Source of the DNA: Mucilaginibacter oryzae
Lineage (GTDB): Bacteria; Bacteroidota; Bacteroidia; Sphingobacteriales; Sphingobacteriaceae
Direction of reading: 5' to 3'
Assembly: GCF_003148845.1 (NCBI RefSeq)
Contig: NZ_QGHA01000009.1
Location: forward strand, 83,125-147,124
Length of the DNA: 64,000 bases
Made by a program: the position numbers and the translations under genes. Of this stretch, positions 57,994 to 64,000 are shown in pieces. Under the pieces are notes generated by a model. It ran no database searches, had not been told where the DNA came from, and saw only the letters and a program-made list of their open reading frames with translations. Every line of letters starts with the position of its first letter. The first letter of the stretch is position 1.

Positions 57994-60535
57994 TATTTGA
58001 TGGATGCTTTAAAATGCCAAAAAAGAATACAGAATTATTATCAATATTAAGCGAACGAGTGCCATGATTTCTTGCTATACTATAGAATTTTTCATATTCA
58101 TCTGAATTATAATATTCTAAATCTTCATGGGTTACACGACGACTTCCGTTTCTAAGTGTTAAAATAGCTACAGAACCATCTGTTATTGTATTTTCAGGTA
58201 GGAAACATGCCCTTGGGCGGTATGTTAAATTTGGTACTAAAACCGCATGTTCATGATTAAGATACTTACCTACAGCTAAATTATTCGCTTCATCAATGAA
58301 ACAATCGTACTTATCAATATCAATTATCTCATTTGAAGCAATATTTCGAGATTTTAAAACTCTGATTTTTCCATCTGGCCGAGTTACTTGTTTAGTTATT
58401 TGTCTATCCCTAAATGCAGTGAAAATATTAAACTTTAGCTTTTTACTTATATCATCAAAGAAATCATTTCTATATATTAACCAATAGGGATAATCTTTTG
58501 AAAAAACGTATTCCTGATCCTTAAAGGTTACCTGACGAGTAATGTATGATTCTATTTTTAATGAATGATTAGTATGTCGCGCGCGTGTAGAAACTATAAA
58601 ACTTATAGTTTCTATCTTTACGCCTTTAAAAGCTTCCTCACCGTAATCGGTAATTTTAATCATTTTTTTATCCTGCAATAATTCACGTGTTTTATTAAAC
58701 TCCGGTGCGTTAATCAAGCTTTTGGGTACTATAAATGAAACAACATCGCCTAATTTCAATGCCTTTTCTATAAAAAAAGAAAATACATTATTAGTGTCAG
58801 TATTAATTACATTTTTCTTGTATTGGATAACTTTACTATTTGAACTTAGTAACTTTTTATATGGTGGATTACCAATCACTAAATCATAACGATGGTTAAA
58901 ATTATGTAACAAGAAATCATCATTGATTATATTTATGGTAAAGTTTGATGGTATATTTATACAACCAAGTAAAATCCGAAATATGGCTAACGAATTTTCG
59001 TCTACATCTACTACATCAATGATAATTTGACCAAAATCCCGATATTTTGCAATTAAAAGTGGTAGAAAATTTCCAACTCCTATAGAGGGTTCAAGAATCC
59101 TTAACGGTTTATCCTTTTTAATTCCGGGCAAATCTTTAACTATCGAATAACAAATGTCCTGGCGCGTATAATAAGCGGCATTATCGTTTCTTTCAGTGTT
59201 AGCAAGTTCAGCAATTTTTGTTAATACCGAATAAGAATATGTATTTCTATTATCCTTTATAAACTGTAGCAATTTTCCACTTTCCAACAGATCATTTTCT
59301 TCAATAATTTTTTTGACGGTGGTAAAATCAATCACTTTCGCTTGTGAGTAATTTTTAATTTTATTAGCAATTTGTTGAAAAATAATAGTTGGAACGCCTT
59401 CACCAAGTGAATGCCTTATAGTCATTTCATTTTTAGATAGAAATTTCTTTTTTTCAATAAGTGGAAGCTTATTTAATGATTCATAAGGTATATCCGTCCA
59501 GTTATAGGTTGCAGGAACGGACATCATTAACATTACCTCTCGTATGCTGAAAACCCGATTGTCTGTTGGGTGTATAGTATTTTGACTTGATAGAATATCA
59601 TTTCGGGTATGAATGCAAGGAGAAACTCTGTCCCAAAATTGCCTCCTGTATTTGTCACCATTTTTATTAGCGTTAAAAACTCTTATCGCTCCAACCTTTT
59701 TATGTGGTATTTTATTTTGATCAATGTTATCAAATGCAGATTGGCCCTCCTTTATATCTGTTATCCACTCTAACATCCCAGGGCTGTAACTTTTAAAATT
59801 GTGGTAAATATCACTATCGCAAATTTCTCCCATCTTTTGCAGTGATGGTAAATGACCGATTGTGTCGCGGAGAGTTTGTTGTGCTGGATTGTAATCAGGC
59901 AAAATATCAAAAGGTGTAATATCTTTCAAATCTTTCCTAACGCCAATTACCAACGTTCTTGTTCTACTGGATGGATTACCATAATCTTTGAAATTAATGA
60001 TAGTGGGATGTATGTGATATTCACCAGCAAGGTTGATATCAATTGCATCACCAATACTCCGGTCTTCACCATCTAAATCGGTGCAAGGAGTTTTAAGAAA
60101 GCTTCGTACATTTTCAAAAATGAAAAACCTCGGCTTTATGTCATTTACCCATTTTATTGATTCAACGATTAATGAATTTCTTAAAAGCTCATTCCCCTTT
60201 TTATGATTGGCCACTGACATTCCTTGACATGGAGGAGTAGCAACGAGTACATCAAGAGGATTTGATTGGGTAATATTCCATCTATTTAACTCTATTCTTA
60301 ATTTTTCCTTTGTTCGCTCGTCAGTTATATCCTCACTTATGTAACCAGTATCATATTTGCATTTGTCATTGAATTGTTGAAAAGTGAGCCTTTTTTTCAT
60401 TATTTCAACAGTAGCGACACATTCAAAGCCCTCTAACTTAAAACCATAGCAACCAAGACCAGCACCGCTAAATAAGCTTAAATAGGTCAAAGTTTTTTTC
60501 TCTTTCACTTTTTGGCTTTTTTCTAAAATACGCAT
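57974..60535 (-). CDS. Fused DNA methyltransferase: C5-cytosine domain plus N6-adenine domain
   Basis: 853 residues, two complete methyltransferases in one chain. N-terminal C5 domain (about 15-395): motif I 'LSLFSGAGLGCYGF' (19-32), IV 'ATPPCQGMS' with nucleophile Cys103, VI 'FIFENVRSF' (138-146), VIII 'RTRTLVIG' (191-198), IX 'VFSIREVMLMM' and X 'HSLGEGVPTIIFQQIA' (375-390). C-terminal Eco57I-like N6A domain (about 440-850): X 'NAAYYTRQDICYSIV', I 'RILEPSIGVGNFLP' (479-492), IV 'DLVIGNPPYKKL' (551-562), then a target-recognition region. It begins directly at the vsr stop (TAAATG). AT-rich, unlike flanking genes, so probably acquired. Confidence 0.9.
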   Translation of the reverse strand: MRILEKSQKVKEKKTLTYLSLFSGAGLGCYGFKLEGFECVATVEIMKKRLTFQQFNDKCKYDTGYISEDITDERTKEKLRIELNRWNITQSNPLDVLVATPPCQGMSVANHKKGNELLRNSLIVESIKWVNDIKPRFFIFENVRSFLKTPCTDLDGEDRSIGDAIDINLAGEYHIHPTIINFKDYGNPSSRTRTLVIGVRKDLKDITPFDILPDYNPAQQTLRDTIGHLPSLQKMGEICDSDIYHNFKSYSPGMLEWITDIKEGQSAFDNIDQNKIPHKKVGAIRVFNANKNGDKYRRQFWDRVSPCIHTRNDILSSQNTIHPTDNRVFSIREVMLMMSVPATYNWTDIPYESLNKLPLIEKKKFLSKNEMTIRHSLGEGVPTIIFQQIANKIKNYSQAKVIDFTTVKKIIEENDLLESGKLLQFIKDNRNTYSYSVLTKIAELANTERNDNAAYYTRQDICYSIVKDLPGIKKDKPLRILEPSIGVGNFLPLLIAKYRDFGQIIIDVVDVDENSLAIFRILLGCINIPSNFTINIINDDFLLHNFNHRYDLVIGNPPYKKLLSSNSKVIQYKKNVINTDTNNVFSFFIEKALKLGDVVSFIVPKSLINAPEFNKTRELLQDKKMIKITDYGEEAFKGVKIETISFIVSTRARHTNHSLKIESYITRQVTFKDQEYVFSKDYPYWLIYRNDFFDDISKKLKFNIFTAFRDRQITKQVTRPDGKIRVLKSRNIASNEIIDIDKYDCFIDEANNLAVGKYLNHEHAVLVPNLTYRPRACFLPENTITDGSVAILTLRNGSRRVTHEDLEYYNSDEYEKFYSIARNHGTRSLNIDNNSVFFFGILKHPSNNGTGNN

Positions 60536-60952
60536 TTATTTTTGTAGAATTAAACTCCCAATTCGATTAACTTCCTCTTCTGGATTATTTTTCAATTTGC
60601 ATTCCCAGACTGTTACTACAGTCCATCCAGCAGTTTCGAGCGTATCTAAAACTATTTTGTCTCTATTTTTATTACCCGTTAACTTTTTTAGCCAAAATTC
60701 ATTGTTTTTATTTGGCACTTTTAAATTACATGATGGACACGAATGCCAAAAACATCCGTGAACAAATACTGCAATCCTCTTTTTAATAAATACAATGTCG
60801 GGTTTCCCTATAATATCGGTATAACATATTCTATAGCCTTTTATACCCTTATTCGTCAAAACTTTCCTAAGCAAAATTTCGGGTTTCGTACCCTTACTTT
60901 TATTGCCTTTCATACGTTTCGATACATTTTTATCTGTAACAACAACTGTCAT
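60536..60952 (-). CDS. vsr: Very short patch repair endonuclease Vsr
   Basis: Nicks beside T:G mismatches formed when 5-methylcytosine deaminates, guarding the sites of the linked C5 methyltransferase. 138 residues from the ATG at 60952 (MTVVVTDKNVSKRMKGNKSK), which aligns with known Vsr starts; the ORF is open to 61003. Motifs: 'NKSKGTKPEILLRKVL', catalytic Asp in 'IIGKPDIVFIKKRIAVFVHG' and the zinc site 'GCFWHSCPSC' with His/Cys ligands; 'AGWTVVTVWECKLK' ends the core. First gene of the island operon vsr-methyltransferase-HNH-unknown. Confidence 0.92.
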   Translation of the reverse strand: MTVVVTDKNVSKRMKGNKSKGTKPEILLRKVLTNKGIKGYRICYTDIIGKPDIVFIKKRIAVFVHGCFWHSCPSCNLKVPNKNNEFWLKKLTGNKNRDKIVLDTLETAGWTVVTVWECKLKNNPEEEVNRIGSLILQK

Positions 60953-61112
60953 TTCTGTTAAGTATCTATTATTGAAGACATTTCGTATCGTAGCAGTCAT
61001 CAAGGCCTTATCTTAGTTGTAAAAATAAAAAACAATCAACGATTTCCATTCGATATAATCTATTTCTTTTATGAGCGCAATTACAATAGACGACAATATG
61101 CGTCTCCCACCT

Positions 61113-61237
61113 GGCGTGAGTATGCAGCGCTGGCAGAAGCAGGGCTTACTCGTGACTTTCTAAACGAAATGCTCAAACCAATACGACTTTCAATTCACGA
61201 GTACTCACCCCTCAGCCGAACGCTGCATACTCGCGCC
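61113..61237. repeat. Nested inverted repeats between vsr and the RepA-like gene
   Basis: Outer arms GGCGTGAGTATGCAGCG (61113-61129) and CGCTGCATACTCGCGCC (61221-61237), one mismatch; inner arms TACTCGTGA (61147-61155) and TCACGAGTA (61195-61203). The stretch lies at the compositional border of the AT-rich island. A 30-codon ORF from 61071 crosses the left arm and is not supported. Could be a structured RNA, an island end or a terminator for the RepA-like gene. Confidence 0.6.
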
Positions 61238-61269
61238 GGATATGACTCAAAGCCACCGATACTCGGGAT

Positions 61270-62337
61270 TTAAACCCCACCCCTCACCATCCTATTCACA
61301 CTCCCCACACTCAACCCCAGCCGCTCGGCCACCTGCCGCTGGCTCAACCCTTCATCACTCAATCGTTTAACTTCCCGCTGCATCCGTTCGCGCTCCTGCC
61401 TCGAAGTATCGCGCAGGTGGTTCTTTTCACAATCGTTGCCTGTAAAAACAAACTTTAAAAAGCCGTTATGCCGTTCCAGTTGGGCAAGGCATACGTTATC
61501 GGCGCCATAGGTTTCGGCGGTGCTGCGTTGTTTAATCTGCTTCAGGTATCGCTGGCCGGGGGCAGAGTGGCTTTCGCCCATGGCAAAGGCGCTGTCGCAA
61601 AAATTGATCAGCATTTTGCTGCCCTGCAAATCATTACGGCTAAGCGGCAGCCGGGGATTACGCTTGGGGGTATGGGCCAGTACCAGGATGCTGATACCAT
61701 GGCGTGTTTTAAGCTTTTTCAGCTCTTTCATTACGGTGAGGGCAGCCCCGGCGCTCTCGGTTCCGTTGCGCAGGCAGGTGATATTATCAATAATGAGCAC
61801 GCCGGCGCCGGTACGTTTAATGCCCCGCGTTAGGGCCTCTATCACATACTTATCCAACTGTTGGTAATGCGAGCTGGCACGGTTAAACTGGTTGTACTCG
61901 CCGCGGTAAAACTCGCGGGCAAACTGATAACGGAGTTGGCCGTCGGTATAGCGTTGTTCAAACTGTTTGCCCGTAAGTTCAAAATCAATATACAACACCG
62001 CCGAGGCTTCGGCCCCAAGCGCAAAGGGAGCAATTGCCTCGCCGCGGCTAATGCTATCGGCCAGTTGTACAGCCAGCAGGCTTTTGCCCATATTGGTATC
62101 GGCAAACAGGATGCATAGTTCGCCCTCCAGCCAAAAATTGCCAAACAGCATTTGCGGCGTTTCGTGCTCGGTTTCCATCACCATCCACTCGTTGGCAGGG
62201 TAAATATCAAACAATTCAACCACGGCATCCGGGTCAGACGCCACAATTTGCCCTTTGCGGGCAAGCTTATCTGCCAATCCCTTAACGTCTTCTCTAATCA
62301 TCTCAACAACCAAAGGTTTTTCTGAAATATGGTCCAT
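61270..62337 (-). CDS. RepA-like AAA ATPase (hexameric helicase/RecA fold) with C-terminal HTH
   Basis: 355 residues. RecA-like domain (about 60-290) of the AAA_25/RepA group: Walker A 'ADTNMGKSLLAV' (79-90), 'VLYIDFELTG', Walker B 'GVLIIDNITC' (179-188), 'ILVLAHTPKR' and 'LQGSKMLINFCDSAFAMGES'. C-terminal helix-turn-helix 'LSQRQVAERLGLSVGSVNRM' (331-350). Plasmid and integrative-element proteins of this kind load at iterons and unwind DNA; the repeats just upstream (62470-62653) fit that. A decayed C-terminal relative lies at 63364. Whether it works in replication, or as a regulator, is not known. Confidence 0.85.
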   Translation of the reverse strand: MDHISEKPLVVEMIREDVKGLADKLARKGQIVASDPDAVVELFDIYPANEWMVMETEHETPQMLFGNFWLEGELCILFADTNMGKSLLAVQLADSISRGEAIAPFALGAEASAVLYIDFELTGKQFEQRYTDGQLRYQFAREFYRGEYNQFNRASSHYQQLDKYVIEALTRGIKRTGAGVLIIDNITCLRNGTESAGAALTVMKELKKLKTRHGISILVLAHTPKRNPRLPLSRNDLQGSKMLINFCDSAFAMGESHSAPGQRYLKQIKQRSTAETYGADNVCLAQLERHNGFLKFVFTGNDCEKNHLRDTSRQERERMQREVKRLSDEGLSQRQVAERLGLSVGSVNRMVRGGV

Positions 62338-62469
62338 AAAAATTATTGCGCTGTCCTGCGGTTAAAAGCAGGATAATTCATCGTTATTTGCCGCTAATCT
62401 GTAGGCAATCATGAAAGGCAATCAAATTTATCTACTAAAAAATTTCCCGGTGGTGACAGTGTTTTGTCA

Positions 62470-62653
62470 GTGTTCAATTTTTAAAAAAGGGGTGTTCAAT
62501 GTTTTTAAAGTGAACTTTGTAAGTTGTTGATAATCAATAACAATGTGTTCAGGATTGATATTTTGAGCAATTTGCTGTTTTGTAATTGTTTGATTATCAG
62601 GTGTTCCGATTTTAACCTAAACCACAAGTGTTCACACTTTAAAAATTGAACAC
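62470..62653. repeat. Cluster of GTGTTCA repeats upstream of the RepA-like gene (iteron-like)
   Basis: GTGTTCA occurs at 62470-62476, 62492-62498, 62545-62551 and 62628-62634; GTGTTCC at 62601-62607; the inverse TGAACAC at 62647-62653. The last two face each other across about 12 AT-rich bp. The stretch is strongly AT-rich. Spacing is irregular (22, 53, 56, 27 bp), so these may be operators rather than true iterons. It fills most of the gene-free gap 62338-62732. Confidence 0.6.
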
Positions 62654-62677
62654 CTTGTTTTGCCTCCCCTCCAAACA

Positions 62678-62711
62678 AAAAAAGGCTAACCCAAGCCGAC
62701 TAACCTTTTTA
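62678..62711 (-). terminator. Rho-independent terminator after the 79-residue protein gene
   Basis: On the minus strand, AAAAAGGTTAG pairs with TTAGCCTTTTTT around a 10-nt loop, with a run of U's; 22 bp beyond the stop at 62733. Confidence 0.8.
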
Positions 62712-62732
62712 ATATCTATTTTACCCTTTTGC

Positions 62733-62972
62733 TTATTCTTTAGTTTTTTTCCTCACCGGCTCTACCCATTTTTCGCCGAGGGCTTCGAGGGCGGCAATCA
62801 GTTTTTTCTTTTCCACGCTGTTATCGGGCACGGTGGCCAGCTTTTCGCGGCGGGCTTCTTCTACCTTGCGTATTTTTTCGTCAAACACCTTATTGATCTT
62901 GTCAATTTCGGGGGTGGTATCCAGTTTGGCTATTTCGGCTTTAATTTGGGCTGCTAATTTTTCAAATTCCAT
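62733..62972 (-). CDS. Small coiled-coil protein of unknown function
   Basis: 79 residues from the ATG at 62972 (MEFEKLAAQIKAEIAKLDTT); an in-frame start at 63035 is unlikely. Highly charged, all helical: 'INKVFDEKIRKVEEARREKL' and 'VEKKKLIAALEALGEKWVEP', ending RKKTKE. No signal or membrane segment. Followed by a good terminator, which supports expression. Upstream of, and on the same strand as, the RepA-like gene, but separated from it by the terminator and the GTGTTCA cluster. Confidence 0.7.
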   Translation of the reverse strand: MEFEKLAAQIKAEIAKLDTTPEIDKINKVFDEKIRKVEEARREKLATVPDNSVEKKKLIAALEALGEKWVEPVRKKTKE

Positions 62973-63149
62973 GGGGCTGTTTTTTGCAAGCGCAAACATA
63001 AAAAATTGGGGGCAATTATAAAAAGCCCCGGCCAAACCTTAGGCACATCAGCAGCAACTTTAATTTACCCGTAGCAATGATTTAACGCAGCAGCTTCAAC
63101 ACGCATAAGCCCCAAAACAAAACGTTACAAAAAAGTGTCCCCTTACCGG

Positions 63150-63330
63150 CATAGCCGCCAACTTAAGCAAAAAGCGGCGGGCTTGTGCGGTTCCACTTTT
63201 GGAGCGGGGTGGAGAGGTGTGTTATTCTGTGCGAGGTTTATCGCTTGCATAACACACCCCTGCTTTCGCGCTTTCCCATCGCGCCCCCTCTCAAGAGGGG
63301 ATTTTAAAAGCTCGATTCCTTAACTTAAAG
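63150..63330. mobile_element. Second copy of the MITE-like element, inverted
   Basis: Starts GGCATAGCCGCCAACTTAAG (inverse of the right end at 42770-42787) and carries the GAGGTTTATCGCTTGCATAA core and the CCCCTCTCAAGAGGGG hairpin, ending in TTCCTTAACTTAAAG. It holds one unit, not the doubled one at 42471. It lies in the gene-free stretch 62973-63738, whose first part (62973-63149) shows no feature. Confidence 0.68.
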
Positions 63331-63363
63331 TCTCCCCTGCCGGGGGAGATTTAGAGGGGGCCG

Positions 63364-63560
63364 GTGAGGCCTACATTTAGCCTTGCCGCCACGGCGCGCT
63401 GGCTCAGGCCCTCGTTGCTCAGCCTGATGGTTTCGCGGCGCAGCTGTTCGCGCTCCTGTTTGCTGGGGTTGCGCAGGTGGGCGGCCTCATCACTGTTAAC
63501 GGTAAAAACGAATTTTAAAAACCGCCCAAGCGTTCAAGGCGGGCCATGCATAGATAGCGG
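63364..63560 (-). pseudogene. Remnant of a RepA-like AAA ATPase C-terminus
   Basis: On the minus strand this encodes 'FLKFVFTVNSDEAAHLRNPS' and 'KQEREQLRRETIRLSNEGLS', then 'QRAVAARLNVGLTG', matching residues 285-340 of the ATPase at 61270 ('FLKFVFTGNDCEKNHLRDTS', 'RQERERM'). A missing base near 63527 (CGCTTGGGCGG) breaks the frame just before FLKFVF, and the ATPase core and the end of the HTH are gone. The left end meets other sequence near 63364 and the right end meets the GCTTCGTACC repeat near 63573. Confidence 0.82.
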
Positions 63561-63681
63561 CCAGGCATACATCTGGTTGCTTCGTACCTTATAATGACGG
63601 TTTTTGGGATTTGCTTCGCGCCTCAGCGCCTTGGCGAGCCGGACCTCCACGCCCTGCAAGGCTCAAAAGCTTAGTAAACGC

Positions 63682-63710
63682 AAAAAGCCTTAGCTGTTCG
63701 CTAAGGCTTT
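63682..63710 (-). terminator. Terminator of the rRNA operon
   Basis: AAAGCCTTAGC and GCTAAGGCTTT(TT) pair around GAACA on the minus strand, followed by a T-run; 29 bp beyond the 3' end of the 5S gene. Confidence 0.88.
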
Positions 63711-63738
63711 GCTGTTTTACACCACAGAGGGTGATAAA

Positions 63739-63850
63739 GGGTGGCACCGACCTACTCTCCCACGTTTTACCGCAGTACCATCGGCTCTGGCGGGCTTGAC
63801 TTCTCTGTTCGGAATGGGAAGAGGTAGACACCGCCGATATAGGCACCTGA
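63739..63850 (-). rRNA. rrf: 5S ribosomal RNA
   Basis: About 112 nt on the minus strand with the conserved CCTCTTCCCATTCCGAACAG (loop B/C region), AAGTCAAGCCCGCCAGAGCC, GATGGTACTGCGGT and GGGAGAGTAGGTCGGTGCC. Ends are set by the helix I pairing (GGTG with CACC) and by similarity to other Bacteroidota 5S genes, so may be off by 1-3 nt. It is the last gene of an rRNA operon whose 23S and 16S lie beyond the window's right edge. Confidence 0.95.
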
Positions 63851-63854
63851 ATTT

Positions 63855-64000
63855 CTTTTAAGGTGAAAGCTTAAAGGCGAAAGGTTAAAGGTCCTTTTCC
63901 CCTGGGCTCCCCCTGTTTATTTTTATTGCCGATATTAAATGATCTCCCGGATTATGCTAAGGTACATACCTTTTGCCTTTATCCTTTAGCCTTTAACCTC
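63855..64000. repeat. 23S-5S spacer with AAAGG/CCTTT word palindrome
   Basis: GGTGAAAGCTTAAAGGCGAAAGGTTAAAGG on the left faces CCTTTTGCCTTTATCCTTTAGCCTTTAACC on the right edge, an imperfect palindrome about 145 bp long that may bring rRNA processing sites together. The words resemble those at 27737-27842. No 23S sequence is recognisable before the edge. Confidence 0.5.

Noticed and set aside
61071..61172. Short ORF beginning MSAITIDDNMRLPPG before the RepA-like gene region
   Set aside because: Only about 30 codons, crossing an inverted repeat; no downstream coupling or conservation can be seen.
63589..63846. 85-codon minus-strand ORF
   Set aside because: It covers the 5S rRNA gene and its terminator.

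Overview
The window looks like chromosome from a Bacteroidota bacterium, most likely Sphingobacteriaceae and close to Mucilaginibacter or Pedobacter. This rests on gene content: a GldB gliding lipoprotein next to nadE, a subtilase with a type IX secretion C-terminal domain, a GT117/DUF2723 membrane protein, a SusC-like barrel without SusD, AT-rich leaders without Shine-Dalgarno sites, TAnnTTTG-type promoters, and many short palindromic intergenic repeats. The genus is inference; no 16S rRNA lies in the window.

Layout. 1-13 kb: photolyase, two FKBP isomerase lipoproteins, a MarR regulator, gamma-glutamyltransferase, a small barrel-like protein, a 1245-residue secreted subtilase, nadE and gldB. 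13-26.8 kb: DUF4349 lipoprotein, a REP-associated transposase (RAYT) with its repeats, a TonB-receptor-like barrel, the housekeeping cluster pth-rplY-prs-tRNA-Gln, the DUF2723 protein and an MscS channel. 26.9-34.9 kb: small exported or unknown proteins, aldo/keto reductase, a DUF4846 + M23 peptidase pair, a pentapeptide-repeat gene broken by an 11-bp tandem duplication, and accA whose 3' end and terminator are duplicated about 0.8 kb away around a small exported protein gene. 35-46 kb: divergent GH43 and GH42 glycosidases, a second RAYT with a different repeat family, bestrophin, a USP-like protein, a MITE-like insertion, an OmpR-type two-component system and an acyl-ACP desaturase.

46-54.4 kb is a probable exopolysaccharide locus. 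A GH5 glucanase gene is divergent from an operon encoding a membrane histidine kinase, a BcsB-like periplasmic subunit, a processive GT2 synthase carrying an N-terminal tandem MshEN-like module, and a multi-TM protein overlapping the synthase by 4 bp. This resembles a cellulose-type synthase in which the usual PilZ domain is replaced by a module whose 24-5-24 spacing matches the c-di-GMP-binding MshEN domain but whose RLG residues are changed.

54.4-56.3 kb is a repeat-rich junction with a small helix-hairpin-helix protein gene. 56.3-61 kb is an AT-rich island, probably acquired, with a restriction-modification-like operon: Vsr mismatch nickase, one polypeptide joining a C5-cytosine and an N6-adenine methyltransferase, an HNH nuclease, and a small unknown protein. 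61-64 kb holds a RepA-like AAA ATPase with a C-terminal HTH, an upstream cluster of GTGTTCA repeats, a decayed second copy of the ATPase C-terminus, and the 5S rRNA with its terminator at the end of an rRNA operon running leftward into the window.
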